From assembly GCA_028278005.1 (NCBI GenBank), contig JANQFD010000160.1, positions 1-22,712 on the forward strand: a stretch of 22,712 bases of DNA. Reading direction: 5' to 3'. The translations under genes were made by a program, and so were the position numbers. This DNA comes from Chlorobium sp. (GTDB lineage: Bacteria; Bacteroidota; Chlorobiia; Chlorobiales; Chlorobiaceae). Below the pieces are notes generated by a model. It saw only the letters and a program-made list of their open reading frames with translations. It had not been told where the DNA came from and made no database searches. The stretch's first letter is position 1. Every line of letters begins with the position of its first letter. Positions 7,865 to 16,220 of this stretch are shown piece after piece.

Positions 7865-8818
7865 ATGAGGATAATATTCATGGGAACGCCGGAGTTTGCT
7901 GTTCCTTCCCTCTGCGCCATAGCGGAAGCCGGGGGTGATTTTGAAATTGTCCTTGTGGTTACCGGCAGGGACAAGCCGAGAAAAAGCAGCAGATCCGAAC
8001 CTGAGCCGACGCCGGTAAAGAAAACAGCAAGGAAGCTGGGAATCACTGTGCTTGAAATAGATGACGTGAAAGATCCTCGATTTGCAGGAACGGTTGCACG
8101 TTATCGGCCTGATGTTATCGTGGTTGCCGCGTTTCGGATACTTCCGCCTTCGGTATTTGAACAGGCACGATCAGGATCATTCAATCTTCACGCTTCACTT
8201 CTGCCCAAATACAGAGGGGCGGCCCCGGTCAACTGGGCAATAATCAACGGTGACCGCGAAACCGGAGTGACGACTTTTTTCCTGCAGAAAAGCGTGGATA
8301 CCGGTAATATCATCCTGCAGGAGAGTACGACGATCGGACCAGAGGAAACGGCAGGAGAGCTTGCCGGGCGATTATCGGTTATCGGTGCCGGATTGGTTGT
8401 CAGAACTCTGGAACTGATAAGGGATGGAAAAGCTGAGCCGGTAAGGCAGGATGAGGCAGGGATAAGCAGAGCTCCCAAGCTGACTTCCGAAAATACACGG
8501 ATCGACTGGGCGGAGCCTGTCGATGCAATCTGTGATTTTGTCAGGGGGCTCTCCCCGAAACCGGCAGCCTGGACGGTGTTCAATCATAGAAAAGTGAAAA
8601 TGTATACAGTGATCCCTGCCGATTTTCAGCTTTCTGAACCGGAGGAGCAGGCAATGGTTCCCGGAAGCCTCTGGATGGATGGGGACCGTCTGTTTGTTAT
8701 GGGGCTTGATGGGTGGGTTGAAATTCTTTCCCTTCAGATGGAGGGAAAACGCAGGATGAATTCTGCTGAATTCTGCCGCGGATTCCGTTGTGAAGAGGAT
8801 TGCCCCGCGTTTTCATAG
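7865..8818 (+). CDS. fmt: Methionyl-tRNA formyltransferase
   Basis: This enzyme transfers a formyl group from 10-formyl-tetrahydrofolate to initiator Met-tRNA. The 317 residues match the usual length of about 310-315. The N-terminus MRIIFMGTPEFAVPSL is diagnostic. The catalytic region has FNLHASLLPKYRGAAPVNWAI, with conserved Asn and His, followed by GVTTFFLQKSVDTGNI. The C-terminal OB-like tRNA-binding domain begins near residue 205 (RAPKLTSENTRIDW, then RGLSPKPAAWT). ATG 7865 is preceded by AGAGG about 10 bases upstream, supporting this start. It lies between def and lepA on the same strand, so all three probably serve translation together. Confidence 0.98.
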   Translation: MRIIFMGTPEFAVPSLCAIAEAGGDFEIVLVVTGRDKPRKSSRSEPEPTPVKKTARKLGITVLEIDDVKDPRFAGTVARYRPDVIVVAAFRILPPSVFEQARSGSFNLHASLLPKYRGAAPVNWAIINGDRETGVTTFFLQKSVDTGNIILQESTTIGPEETAGELAGRLSVIGAGLVVRTLELIRDGKAEPVRQDEAGISRAPKLTSENTRIDWAEPVDAICDFVRGLSPKPAAWTVFNHRKVKMYTVIPADFQLSEPEEQAMVPGSLWMDGDRLFVMGLDGWVEILSLQMEGKRRMNSAEFCRGFRCEEDCPAFS

Positions 8819-8911
8819 GGACGCCGGATTCATTATATTCCCCGGTATTTTTCTCATTCAACTAAAGGGCACCTCTATTTATCTCTACTGCGAGCCATGA
8901 TTACTTCGCTT

Positions 8912-8948
8912 TCCCGACAAATCGGGATACCGTCCGCCTTGTATCCCG
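8912..8948 (+). promoter_or_regulatory. Two mutually exclusive hairpins ahead of lepA
   Basis: Hairpin 1 pairs TCCCGA (8912-8917) with TCGGGA (8922-8927) around a four-base loop. Hairpin 2 pairs CGGGATAC (8923-8930) with GTATCCCG (8941-8948) around a ten-base loop. Both are perfect and share bases 8923-8927, so only one can form at a time. This is the layout of an attenuator or leader switch, but no T run or known riboswitch motif follows, and regulation is inference. Confidence 0.4.
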
Positions 8949-8994
8949 GGGCGATCACAACAATTACATTAAGGTACCCTAAAATGAACTGTTT

Positions 8995-10812
8995 ATGCAT
9001 TCGAGCAGTACGGTAGTTAATGCTATCAGGAACTTCTGTATCATAGCTCATATAGACCACGGCAAGTCCACGCTTGCGGACAGGTTTCTCGAAGCGACGG
9101 ATACACTTCAGCACAATCAGATGGCCGAACAGGTGCTTGATGACATGGACCTTGAGCGCGAAAGAGGTATCACCATCAAGAGTCACGCGATTCGGATGCA
9201 CTACAAAGCTGCCGACGGTGACGCTTATATCCTGAACCTGATCGATACACCTGGACATGTCGATTTCAGTTACGAAGTGTCTCGTTCTCTGGCCGCCTGT
9301 GAAGGGGCTTTGCTTGTTGTCGATGCAACACAGGGGGTCGAGGCCCAGACCATTGCCAATCTCTATCTTGCCGTAGAGGCCGGGCTTGAAATTATTCCTG
9401 TTATCAATAAAATAGATCTGCCTTCTGCCGACGTGGAGGGTGTTGCCCAGCAGATTATCGATCTGATGGGCGTTGAAAGGGAGGGGATTGTTGAAGTCTC
9501 CGCAAAAGCCGGTATCGGAGTCGATATTCTGCTGGAGGCAATTATCGCAAGAATTCCGGCTCCGGTTGATCATAGAGCCCATCCCCTGCGAGCCCTGATT
9601 TTCGATTCGGTTTTCGATGCGTATCGCGGTGCAATTGTTTACCTGCGTATCGTTGACGGTGTGTTGAAAAAGGGGGACAGGGTGAGGTTTTTTGCCAACA
9701 ACAAAGTTTTTGTCGCTGACGAGATCGGTACAATGGCCCTCAAACGGCAGCCTTCTCCGGTGCTTGAGTCGGGAGATGTCGGTTACCTGATCTGTTCCAT
9801 CAAAGATGTCCGCGATGCCAAGGTCGGCGATACGGTTACACTGGCCGATGCTCCTGCAAAGGAAAGGCTTTCGGGATACAAGGATGTCAAACCAATGGTT
9901 TTCAGTGGTCTCTATCCGGTAAACTCGGACGAGTTTGAAGATCTCCGCGAATCACTCGAGAAGCTCTCATTGAATGACGCATCGCTGGTTTATACCCCCG
10001 AAACCTCGGCAGCGCTCGGTTTCGGGTTCAGATGCGGATTTCTCGGTCTGCTCCATATGGAAATCATACAGGAAAGGCTGGAAAGAGAGTACAAGGTCAA
10101 CATCATAACAACGGTTCCAAACGTTGAATACCGGGTGGTCGGGACCGATGAAGAGGCGATTGTTGTCGACAATCCTTCAAAGATGCCCGATGCCGGGTTG
10201 ATCAAGCAGATCGAGGAGCCGTATGTGAGTATTCACATCATCACGATGTCCGAGTATATCGGTAATATCATGAAGCTTGCAATGGAGAGGAGGGGCGAAT
10301 ATAAAAATACCGATTATCTCGATACATCGAGGGTCAATCTGCAATTCGAATTTCCGCTTGCAGAAATTGTTTTTGATTTCCATGACAAGCTTAAATCGGT
10401 ATCGAAAGGATATGCTTCGATGGACTATGAGTACATCGGCTATCGCATTTCGGACCTTGTGAAGCTCGATGTGCTTCTCAACGGTGAGCCGGTTGACGCA
10501 CTTTCCACGATCGTTCACCGTTCAAAGGCATATGATTGGGGGAGAAGGCTTTGTCAGAAACTCAGGGGGATCATACCGAGGCAGATGTATGAGGTGGCCA
10601 TTCAGGCAGCTATAGGCAGCAGGGTTATCGCCCGGGAGACGATATCGGCTATGAGAAAAAACGTGCTGGCCAAATGCTATGGCGGCGATATCAGCCGAAA
10701 ACGAAAGCTTATTGAAAAGCAGAAAGAAGGTAAAAAGCGCATGAAGCAGGTCGGACGGGTGGAGGTTCCCCAGGAAGCGTTTCTTGCAGTACTGAATATG
10801 GATGATCAGTAG
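8995..10812 (+). CDS. lepA: Elongation factor 4 (LepA), ribosome-associated GTPase
   Basis: LepA/EF4 binds ribosomes and hydrolyses GTP; it is linked to back-translocation, ribosome assembly and translation under ionic stress. The 605 residues match the usual size of about 600. G motifs are visible: AHIDHGKST at 18-26, the effector/switch region RERGIT, DTPGH at 84-88 and NKID at 138-141. EF-G-like domains II, III and V follow, then the LepA-specific C-terminal domain with ISRKRKLIEKQKEGKKRMK. ATG 8995 places the conserved IRNFCIIAHIDHG ten residues in, but has no strong ribosome site. The neighbours def, fmt and lepB fit the common lepA-lepB arrangement. Confidence 0.98.
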   Translation: MHSSSTVVNAIRNFCIIAHIDHGKSTLADRFLEATDTLQHNQMAEQVLDDMDLERERGITIKSHAIRMHYKAADGDAYILNLIDTPGHVDFSYEVSRSLAACEGALLVVDATQGVEAQTIANLYLAVEAGLEIIPVINKIDLPSADVEGVAQQIIDLMGVEREGIVEVSAKAGIGVDILLEAIIARIPAPVDHRAHPLRALIFDSVFDAYRGAIVYLRIVDGVLKKGDRVRFFANNKVFVADEIGTMALKRQPSPVLESGDVGYLICSIKDVRDAKVGDTVTLADAPAKERLSGYKDVKPMVFSGLYPVNSDEFEDLRESLEKLSLNDASLVYTPETSAALGFGFRCGFLGLLHMEIIQERLEREYKVNIITTVPNVEYRVVGTDEEAIVVDNPSKMPDAGLIKQIEEPYVSIHIITMSEYIGNIMKLAMERRGEYKNTDYLDTSRVNLQFEFPLAEIVFDFHDKLKSVSKGYASMDYEYIGYRISDLVKLDVLLNGEPVDALSTIVHRSKAYDWGRRLCQKLRGIIPRQMYEVAIQAAIGSRVIARETISAMRKNVLAKCYGGDISRKRKLIEKQKEGKKRMKQVGRVEVPQEAFLAVLNMDDQ

Positions 10813-10910
10813 GGACGCGCGGCGGGCGCAAGATAGCAGGACGAAAAGCGTCAAAAAAAACAGTGGTACCCGGGTTTCAGGGGCGATTGTAACATTTAAA
10901 CATAAAGGCT

Positions 10911-11738
10911 TTGGGAAAGGGAAAGAAAAAAACAGGAAAACAGCATTCAAAGGAGTGGTTTGAGGCATTGCTTATCGCCCTTGTTTTTGCCACGATTATC
11001 AGGATGTTTATTGTTGAATCCTATCGGATACCCACCAGTTCGATGGAGAAAACATTGCTTGCCGGTGATTTTTTGTTTGTCAATAAATACGTATACGGGG
11101 CAAAAGTCCCTTTCACCGATTTCAGGCTGCCAAGGATCGATACGGTTGATCGCGGAGATATCATCGTGTTCAAATTTCCCCAGGACAGATCGTTGAACTA
11201 CATAAAAAGATGTGTTGCGGTAAGTGGAGATATCCTTGAAATAAAAGACAGGGTTATTTTTGTCAACGGCAAAAAAGCCGCATTGCCGCCGCATACACAG
11301 TTCCTTGGCGACATGCTTCCCGACGGCTATCCGGATCAGCTGGTTTTTCCGAAATATTCAGGTTTCAACAAGGATAATTACGGACCTATCAGAATTCCCA
11401 AAAAGGGTGATGTGGTGAAACTTGATCAGGAAAACTACCATTTCTATGCCGATCTTATTCAGGAAGAGGGGCACAGTATCGGTATAACCGGTGAGAGGAT
11501 ACTTGTCGACGGAAAGCCTGCGGAGACATATGTTGTCGAGCAAAATTACTTTTTTGTAATGGGAGACAACAGGGACAACAGTCTTGACAGCCGTTTCTGG
11601 GGTTTTCTTCCCGAGAGGGATCTTATCGGTCAGGCGCTGATGGTATACTGGTCATGGAACCCGGATATATCCCTGCTTGAACCGGTTGAAAAGCTCAGTT
11701 CAATTCGTTGGCAGAGAACCGGGCTGATGGTTCATTGA
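10911..11738 (+). CDS. lepB: Signal peptidase I
   Basis: This membrane-bound serine protease cuts signal peptides from secreted proteins on the periplasmic side. The start is a TTG at 10911 with AAAGG just upstream; no ATG occurs before the first helix, so the non-ATG start is well supported. The single N-terminal transmembrane helix is about residues 17-35 (EALLIALVFATIIRMFIV). The catalytic dyad is S44 (PTSSM) and K99 (NYIKRC), and the box GDNRDNSLDSRFWGFLP is present near the C-terminus. At 275 residues it has a long insertion between the Lys box and that last box, a trait I associate with Bacteroidota/Chlorobiota enzymes. Its stop overlaps the stop of the opposite-strand gene by 7 bases. 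Confidence 0.97.
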   Translation: MGKGKKKTGKQHSKEWFEALLIALVFATIIRMFIVESYRIPTSSMEKTLLAGDFLFVNKYVYGAKVPFTDFRLPRIDTVDRGDIIVFKFPQDRSLNYIKRCVAVSGDILEIKDRVIFVNGKKAALPPHTQFLGDMLPDGYPDQLVFPKYSGFNKDNYGPIRIPKKGDVVKLDQENYHFYADLIQEEGHSIGITGERILVDGKPAETYVVEQNYFFVMGDNRDNSLDSRFWGFLPERDLIGQALMVYWSWNPDISLLEPVEKLSSIRWQRTGLMVH

Positions 11739-12190
11739 GAAGGCGAGAATACGAAATGTTTTTCGGCGGCGAGGATTAACCGCGAAATTTCTCTGGTTGA
11801 ATGTTCGGCGGACTCTTTACTGAACAGCAGATTGCAGAGGTCGAGGTCATCGATGCAGAGTTCCCGGATAGAGACGCTGCCGTTTGCTGCCGCATGATGT
11901 TGCGTCTTCATGACAGGAGTAAGTTCAAGGTATTGCACTGTTACCGAGTGCAGATCAAGCCCTGCCCTCAACTGTTCTATCGACAGGGTGTAACGGTTTT
12001 CCGTCGCTGAACCTATTGCTTCCGAAATGCTGACCTTCAACTCACGGTTGAGGTATGCGTTCGTCAGCAGATAGATGACAAGGTAGCCGGTAGTAAAAAG
12101 GATTCCGGGTGAAAGAGCAAGCGCTTTCAACCATTTGTCTACAGTGATTTTCCGGCTTTGGTCATATGTTTCCGGGTGCTTTGTCTGCAA
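11732..12190 (-). CDS. Single-pass membrane protein with AsmA-like N-terminal pattern
   Basis: This 152-residue product has no confident family. A basic N-terminal tail is followed by one strong transmembrane helix (about residues 24-48) and an outward-facing domain. The stretch TENRYTLSIEQLRAGLDLHSVTV, with an alternating hydrophobic pattern, resembles the start of AsmA/DUF748-type lipid-transfer proteins, which are normally far longer. It could be a short form, a remnant or an unrelated protein. The only plausible start is TTG 12190, since the next Met lies about 90 residues in. It ends tail to tail with lepB in a 7-base overlap and is divergent from trpE. Good frame length and a clear membrane pattern support a real gene. 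Confidence 0.6.
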   Translation of the reverse strand: MQTKHPETYDQSRKITVDKWLKALALSPGILFTTGYLVIYLLTNAYLNRELKVSISEAIGSATENRYTLSIEQLRAGLDLHSVTVQYLELTPVMKTQHHAAANGSVSIRELCIDDLDLCNLLFSKESAEHSTREISRLILAAEKHFVFSPSQ

Positions 12191-12203
12191 TGGGGTACAG
12201 GGG

Positions 12204-12233
12204 TTGCATTGATTTTCTCTTCTGTTTTATGAT
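12204..12233 (+). promoter_or_regulatory. Candidate promoter for trpE
   Basis: TTGCAT at 12204-12209 and TATGAT at 12228-12233 are separated by 18 bases, a fair sigma-70-like match about 50 bases ahead of the trpE start. It rests on pattern only; no Trp leader peptide or attenuator was found between it and trpE. Confidence 0.4.
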
Positions 12234-12286
12234 AGTGAATTTTTCTTTTATTTAAGCAATTGTATCATTCATTCATCCGCTGATCC

Positions 12287-13780
12287 ATGGTATACACAGG
12301 TCGCACGACCGCTTTTACCCTTAATCCTCTTGTGAAATCCGTTCATGCTGATACGGAAACCCCTGTTTCGGTATATCTGAAACTACGGGACAACTATTCA
12401 TGTCTGCTCGAATCGGTGGAAGGAGAGGAGAAGCTCGCCAGGTTTTCCTATATCGCTATCGATCCGGTTGCGATTTTAACCGGTTCGGTTGACGGTGATG
12501 TTTCGCTCGAAGTGCGGGATAGCCGTTTCAGGGAGCTTGAAAAGATCGCAGAAGAGAAAAAGAACCTTAGAGAAATAATAGACCGCTGCCTTGAATCTTT
12601 CGGGTCATCTCAACGCAGCGAGAGTGAGGTGGGTGCTTCCCCGATGATCACTTCGGGAGCTTTCGGATACTTCGGTTATGATACGATGCATCTGGTTGAG
12701 CGGATTCCATTTCCCCGGAAACCCGATCCCTCAGGTCTTCCTGATGTGTGCCTGCTGTTCTGTGATAAACTGGTTGTCTTTGATAATGTGAAGCGCAAGG
12801 TCTTTATCATTGTCAATTACCTTGATGAAGAGGATCGCGGGAGAGCGGAACAGGTTATCGAGGTCATTCGTGAAAAAATGTATCGGCCTCTTGACGAATC
12901 TCTTGTGCATGTGAAGCCGGAACAGCATGAAGAGGTTGTTTCCAACACCCTCAAAGAGGATTATCTCGAGAAGGTGCTTGTTGCAAAAGAGCATATCAAG
13001 GCAGGAGATATCTTTCAGGTTCAAATCTCCCAGAGGCTCAAACGTCGTTTGAACACCACTCCTTTCGATGTGTATCGTATGCTGCGGACCATAAATCCTT
13101 CACCATATCTGTATTATTTCGACATGGGTGAGTACCACATAGTCGGATCCTCTCCCGAGCTGCTGGTAAAGGTGAGCACGAGTGAAAAAGGGAAAAGGAT
13201 CGTCGATACACGTCCTATCGCCGGTACCAGGCCCAGGGGAAAGACATATGAAGAGGATGCACTGATCGAAGAAGATTTGTTGTCCGACGAAAAAGAACGC
13301 GCGGAACATCTGATGCTCATCGATCTGAGCAGAAACGATATCGGCAGAATCGCGAAAATCGGTACGGTTGAAACCAACGAGATGATGATCATCGAGCGAT
13401 ACTCGCATGTCATGCATATTGTCAGCAATGTGAGGGGAGAGCTGCAGGACGAGTATAGTCCGATGGATGCTTTCTGGGCGTGTTTTCCGGCCGGAACATT
13501 GACCGGCGCTCCAAAGGTCAGGGCAATGGAGATTATTTACGAACTCGAGGAAGAAAAACGCGGTCTCTACGGGGGCGCTGTCGGGTTTATTGATTTCCGG
13601 GGAGAACTCGAAACGGCTATCGCAATCAGGACGATGGTCGTCAAGGATAATGTCATTTATTTTCAGGCGGCAGGAGGGATTGTCGCCGATTCAGTTCCGC
13701 TCAATGAATATGAGGAGACCATGAACAAGATGAGGGCCGGATTGCGTACCGTGGAAGCCCTCGAGGATCTGGAAGTGTGA
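12287..13780 (+). CDS. trpE: Anthranilate synthase component I
   Basis: TrpE makes anthranilate from chorismate, the first committed step of tryptophan synthesis, using ammonia from the TrpG glutaminase subunit, whose gene is not in this window. The 497 residues contain the tryptophan feedback motif LLES at 40-43, which favours TrpE over PabB. The chorismate-binding domain has PIAGTRPRGKTYEED, HLMLIDLSRNDIGRI, FPAGTLTGAPKVRAMEII and GGAVGFIDFRGELETAIAIRT. The start ATG 12287 has a candidate promoter about 50 bases upstream but no strong ribosome site. Its stop overlaps the next gene's GTG start in the sequence GTGA, suggesting translational coupling to an unrelated protease. Confidence 0.96.
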   Translation: MVYTGRTTAFTLNPLVKSVHADTETPVSVYLKLRDNYSCLLESVEGEEKLARFSYIAIDPVAILTGSVDGDVSLEVRDSRFRELEKIAEEKKNLREIIDRCLESFGSSQRSESEVGASPMITSGAFGYFGYDTMHLVERIPFPRKPDPSGLPDVCLLFCDKLVVFDNVKRKVFIIVNYLDEEDRGRAEQVIEVIREKMYRPLDESLVHVKPEQHEEVVSNTLKEDYLEKVLVAKEHIKAGDIFQVQISQRLKRRLNTTPFDVYRMLRTINPSPYLYYFDMGEYHIVGSSPELLVKVSTSEKGKRIVDTRPIAGTRPRGKTYEEDALIEEDLLSDEKERAEHLMLIDLSRNDIGRIAKIGTVETNEMMIIERYSHVMHIVSNVRGELQDEYSPMDAFWACFPAGTLTGAPKVRAMEIIYELEEEKRGLYGGAVGFIDFRGELETAIAIRTMVVKDNVIYFQAAGGIVADSVPLNEYEETMNKMRAGLRTVEALEDLEV

Positions 13781-15345
13781 TAAACGCAAATAGTGAACAT
13801 TCAGGAACAACCCATGAACAAATGCAGAACAAGATGAAAAAAAACAAACTGACCTATTTCTTTTTGATCCTGGCCGGAGTAGCCATTGGTGGACTGGTTT
13901 TCTCCAACCTTGAATTTACCTTTCCTGCAAAGGAGAGCCAGGTGGCGATATCCAATCAGGTCAATCTGGCATCGGCAGCAAACACGTTTCAGGATAAACC
14001 GATTCGTACACTACGGGATTTCAATGAAGCATTCGTGGAGATCGCCGAATCCGCCACACCTTCGGTTGTTACAATTTTTACCGAAAAAACCGTCAACCGG
14101 AGATTTATATCGCCGTTTGATTTTTTCGGAAGCCCGTTTGATGACTTTTTTGAGTCCCCGAGGAGGCGCGGCGATAGTCCCAACGGCCGCAAGGAGGTTT
14201 TACGTGGACTCGGCTCCGGGGTTATCGTCAGCAAGGATGGGTACATTCTGACAAACAGTCATGTTGTCGACAATGCCGATACCATTTATATCAGAACACA
14301 CGACAACAGGAAACTTCAGGCGAAGGTGATCGGAACCGATCCCAAGACGGATATTGCCGTTATTAAAGCAGAGGCAAAGGACCTGAAACCTATCACTATC
14401 GGCAACAGTGATGATCTGCGCGTTGGTGAATGGGTTATTGCAATAGGCAGTCCGCTGGGAGAAAAGCTTGCCCGGACAGTTACACAGGGGATTGTCAGTG
14501 CCAAGGGCCGTGCAAATGTCGGGCTGGCAGACTATGAAGACTTTATTCAGACGGATGCAGCTATCAATCCCGGTAATTCGGGCGGGCCGCTGGTGAACAT
14601 CAACGGTGAGCTTGTCGGGATCAATACCGCTATAGCAAGCAGGACAGGCGGTTTTCAGGGCATAGGTTTCGCGGTGCCTTCCAACATGGCCCGGCAGATC
14701 ATGCAGTCTCTTGTCAGGACCGGGAAGGTTACCCGGGGGTGGCTCGGTGTAACGATACAGGATGTTGACGAGAATATCGCCAAAGGTCTCAAGCTCGACA
14801 AAGCCGAAGGAGTCCTCGTCGGTACGGTTGTAGAAAACAGTCCTGCAAAGGCCGGAGGGGTGAAAACCGGAGATGTGATAGTGGAAATCGACGGTAAAAA
14901 GGTCAGAGATACCATCGAACTGCGCAATACCATCGCAAGAACAGCGCCAGGTAAAACGGTCAGACTCACGCTGTGGAGAAACGGCTCATTAAAAAAACTG
15001 GCGGTCAAGCTTGATGAGATTCCCGATCAACCTGTTGCGGCGGAACAGCAGCAGGAAATGAGCGATCTGCTCGGTTTCAAAACTGCACCGATGACGTCGG
15101 AACTTGCATCGAGATACAGGTTGCAAGCCGATGCAGGCAAGGTTGTCGTCACGGATGTCGATCCCTCAGACAACGCTTACCGGGCCGGGCTGCGTCCGGG
15201 CGATGTGATCAAGGCGGCAAACCGTAACAACATTACCTCGTACAAGCAATTTTTATCGATTGTGGGCAAGATGAAAGAAGGGGATCTTTTGTTCCTGTTG
15301 ATCAGCCGCGGCGGCAGCAATGTATATTTCGCGTTTAACCTGTAA
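13777..15345 (+). CDS. htrA: HtrA/DegP-family periplasmic serine protease with two PDZ domains
   Basis: This is a predicted envelope quality-control protease that degrades or refolds damaged exported proteins. From the GTG at 13777 it has 522 residues: a short tail, a signal-anchor helix (about 24-43), the trypsin-like domain with H162 (LTNSHVVDN), D192 (DPKTDIAVIK) and S268 (NPGNSGGP), then two PDZ domains at about 320-415 and 425-520. All catalytic residues are present. The GTG overlaps the trpE stop by four bases. ATG 13834 (MKKNKL) gives a more conventional signal-anchor start, but also lacks a ribosome site, so the start is uncertain. A strong intrinsic terminator follows the gene. Confidence 0.95.
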   Translation: MINANSEHSGTTHEQMQNKMKKNKLTYFFLILAGVAIGGLVFSNLEFTFPAKESQVAISNQVNLASAANTFQDKPIRTLRDFNEAFVEIAESATPSVVTIFTEKTVNRRFISPFDFFGSPFDDFFESPRRRGDSPNGRKEVLRGLGSGVIVSKDGYILTNSHVVDNADTIYIRTHDNRKLQAKVIGTDPKTDIAVIKAEAKDLKPITIGNSDDLRVGEWVIAIGSPLGEKLARTVTQGIVSAKGRANVGLADYEDFIQTDAAINPGNSGGPLVNINGELVGINTAIASRTGGFQGIGFAVPSNMARQIMQSLVRTGKVTRGWLGVTIQDVDENIAKGLKLDKAEGVLVGTVVENSPAKAGGVKTGDVIVEIDGKKVRDTIELRNTIARTAPGKTVRLTLWRNGSLKKLAVKLDEIPDQPVAAEQQQEMSDLLGFKTAPMTSELASRYRLQADAGKVVVTDVDPSDNAYRAGLRPGDVIKAANRNNITSYKQFLSIVGKMKEGDLLFLLISRGGSNVYFAFNL

Positions 15346-15397
15346 ACCAGCTTTGCAGGCTGTGCAAAGAATCGTACATTGTTCCCTATGAACGGAG

Positions 15398-15434
15398 GTA
15401 AAGTCAGCAGTATATGGCTGGCTTTACTTTTTTT
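15398..15434 (+). terminator. Intrinsic terminator after the HtrA gene
   Basis: The 11-bp stem GTAAAGTCAGC (15398-15408) pairs with GCTGGCTTTAC (15417-15427), with one G-U pair, around an eight-base loop. Seven Ts follow directly at 15428-15434. This is a textbook Rho-independent terminator separating the trpE-htrA unit from greA. A smaller inverted repeat, CTTTGC/GCAAAG, lies just upstream. Confidence 0.9.
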
Positions 15435-15494
15435 ATTGACGAAATGGCATCCTTGTCACAGGTGTGAGGGATGTCAACCATAAAATGCAGGCAT

Positions 15495-15974
15495 ATGAGT
15501 GACAGAGTGTACCTGACAAAAGAGGGATACAACAGGTTGAGAGACGAGTTGAACAGGCTCAAGAGCGATGTCCGGACGGAAGTTCTGGAGAAAATCGCAG
15601 AAGCGCGGGCTCACGGCGATCTGAGCGAGAATGCCGAATATGAGGCTGCCCGTGAAGAACAGCGGCAGCTGGAAGGACGCATTGGTGAACTGGAAAACAA
15701 GCTGACAAGGGCGACGATTCTCGACCCAAAACAGATAAGGACCGACAAGGTCTATATATTGACTTCCGTGCGATTGAAAAACCTGGTTGACAAGAATGAG
15801 ATTATCGAATATACCTTGGTTTCTTCCGAGGAAGCGGATACCGACCAGGGAAAGATTTCGGTCCGTTCCCCTGTGGGCCGCGGCCTTCTCGGCAAGGCGG
15901 TCGGAGAAAAGGTGCAGATAAATGTGCCAAACGGGGAACTTCACTATGAGATACTGGAGATTTTTGTTAAATAG
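15495..15974 (+). CDS. greA: Transcript cleavage factor GreA
   Basis: GreA rescues backtracked RNA polymerase by stimulating cleavage of the transcript's 3' end. From ATG 15495 the product is 159 residues, the normal GreA length, starting MSDRVYLTKEGYNRL. The N-terminal coiled-coil hairpin carries the tip acids D42 and E45 (GDLSENAEYEAAREE), which match E. coli D41 and E44. The C-terminal FKBP-like domain contains SPVGRGLLGKAVGEKVQI. An upstream in-frame ATG at 15471 has a GAGGG directly before it and would add eight residues, so the start is not fully settled. It follows the htrA terminator and leads into the small gene and tpiA. Confidence 0.96.
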   Translation: MSDRVYLTKEGYNRLRDELNRLKSDVRTEVLEKIAEARAHGDLSENAEYEAAREEQRQLEGRIGELENKLTRATILDPKQIRTDKVYILTSVRLKNLVDKNEIIEYTLVSSEEADTDQGKISVRSPVGRGLLGKAVGEKVQINVPNGELHYEILEIFVK

Positions 15975-15993
15975 CACCACAAAAAATTGAACC

Positions 15994-16218
15994 ATGGGAA
16001 AACGTCAGATTGTCTATAAAGCCGCTCAGATCGGGGGTAATAACGATCTTCTCGATCAGGAAGTGAATCTTATCACCATAGAGGACAGAGTATGGCATGG
16101 CCGGATTATTTCGGTCAATCAGTCTGAAGTTGTACTCAGGGATGCTCGATCGGGAAAGCACAGGTTTGCTATCGAGCAGATCGATAAAATTTACAGAGAC
16201 ATTGTAACCGACTATTAA
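15994..16218 (+). CDS. Small basic protein with Sm/Hfq-like strand pattern
   Basis: I do not recognise a named family for this 74-residue protein. From about residue 19 it shows short amphipathic strands spaced as in an Sm fold: VNLITIED (24-31), a bend, WHGRIISVNQ (34-43), SEVVLRDA (44-51), then KHRFAIEQIDKIY (55-67). This parallels Hfq, in which an N-terminal helix precedes a GQIESFDQFVILL-like Sm1 motif and a YKHAISTVVP-like Sm2 motif, although Hfq's exact signature residues are absent. It lies 19 bases after greA and 2 bases before tpiA, so it is almost certainly translated. An RNA-binding role would be inference. Confidence 0.8.
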   Translation: MGKRQIVYKAAQIGGNNDLLDQEVNLITIEDRVWHGRIISVNQSEVVLRDARSGKHRFAIEQIDKIYRDIVTDY

Positions 16219-16220
16219 CC

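Noticed and set aside
8875..9582. 235-residue antisense frame across the start of lepA
   Set aside because: It is a mirror of strongly coding lepA codons and shows no family features of its own.
10824..10862. GACGAAAAGCGTC followed by an A run between lepA and lepB as a terminator
   Set aside because: The run is A, not T, on the coding strand, and on the other strand it precedes the stem; the stem is only four base pairs.
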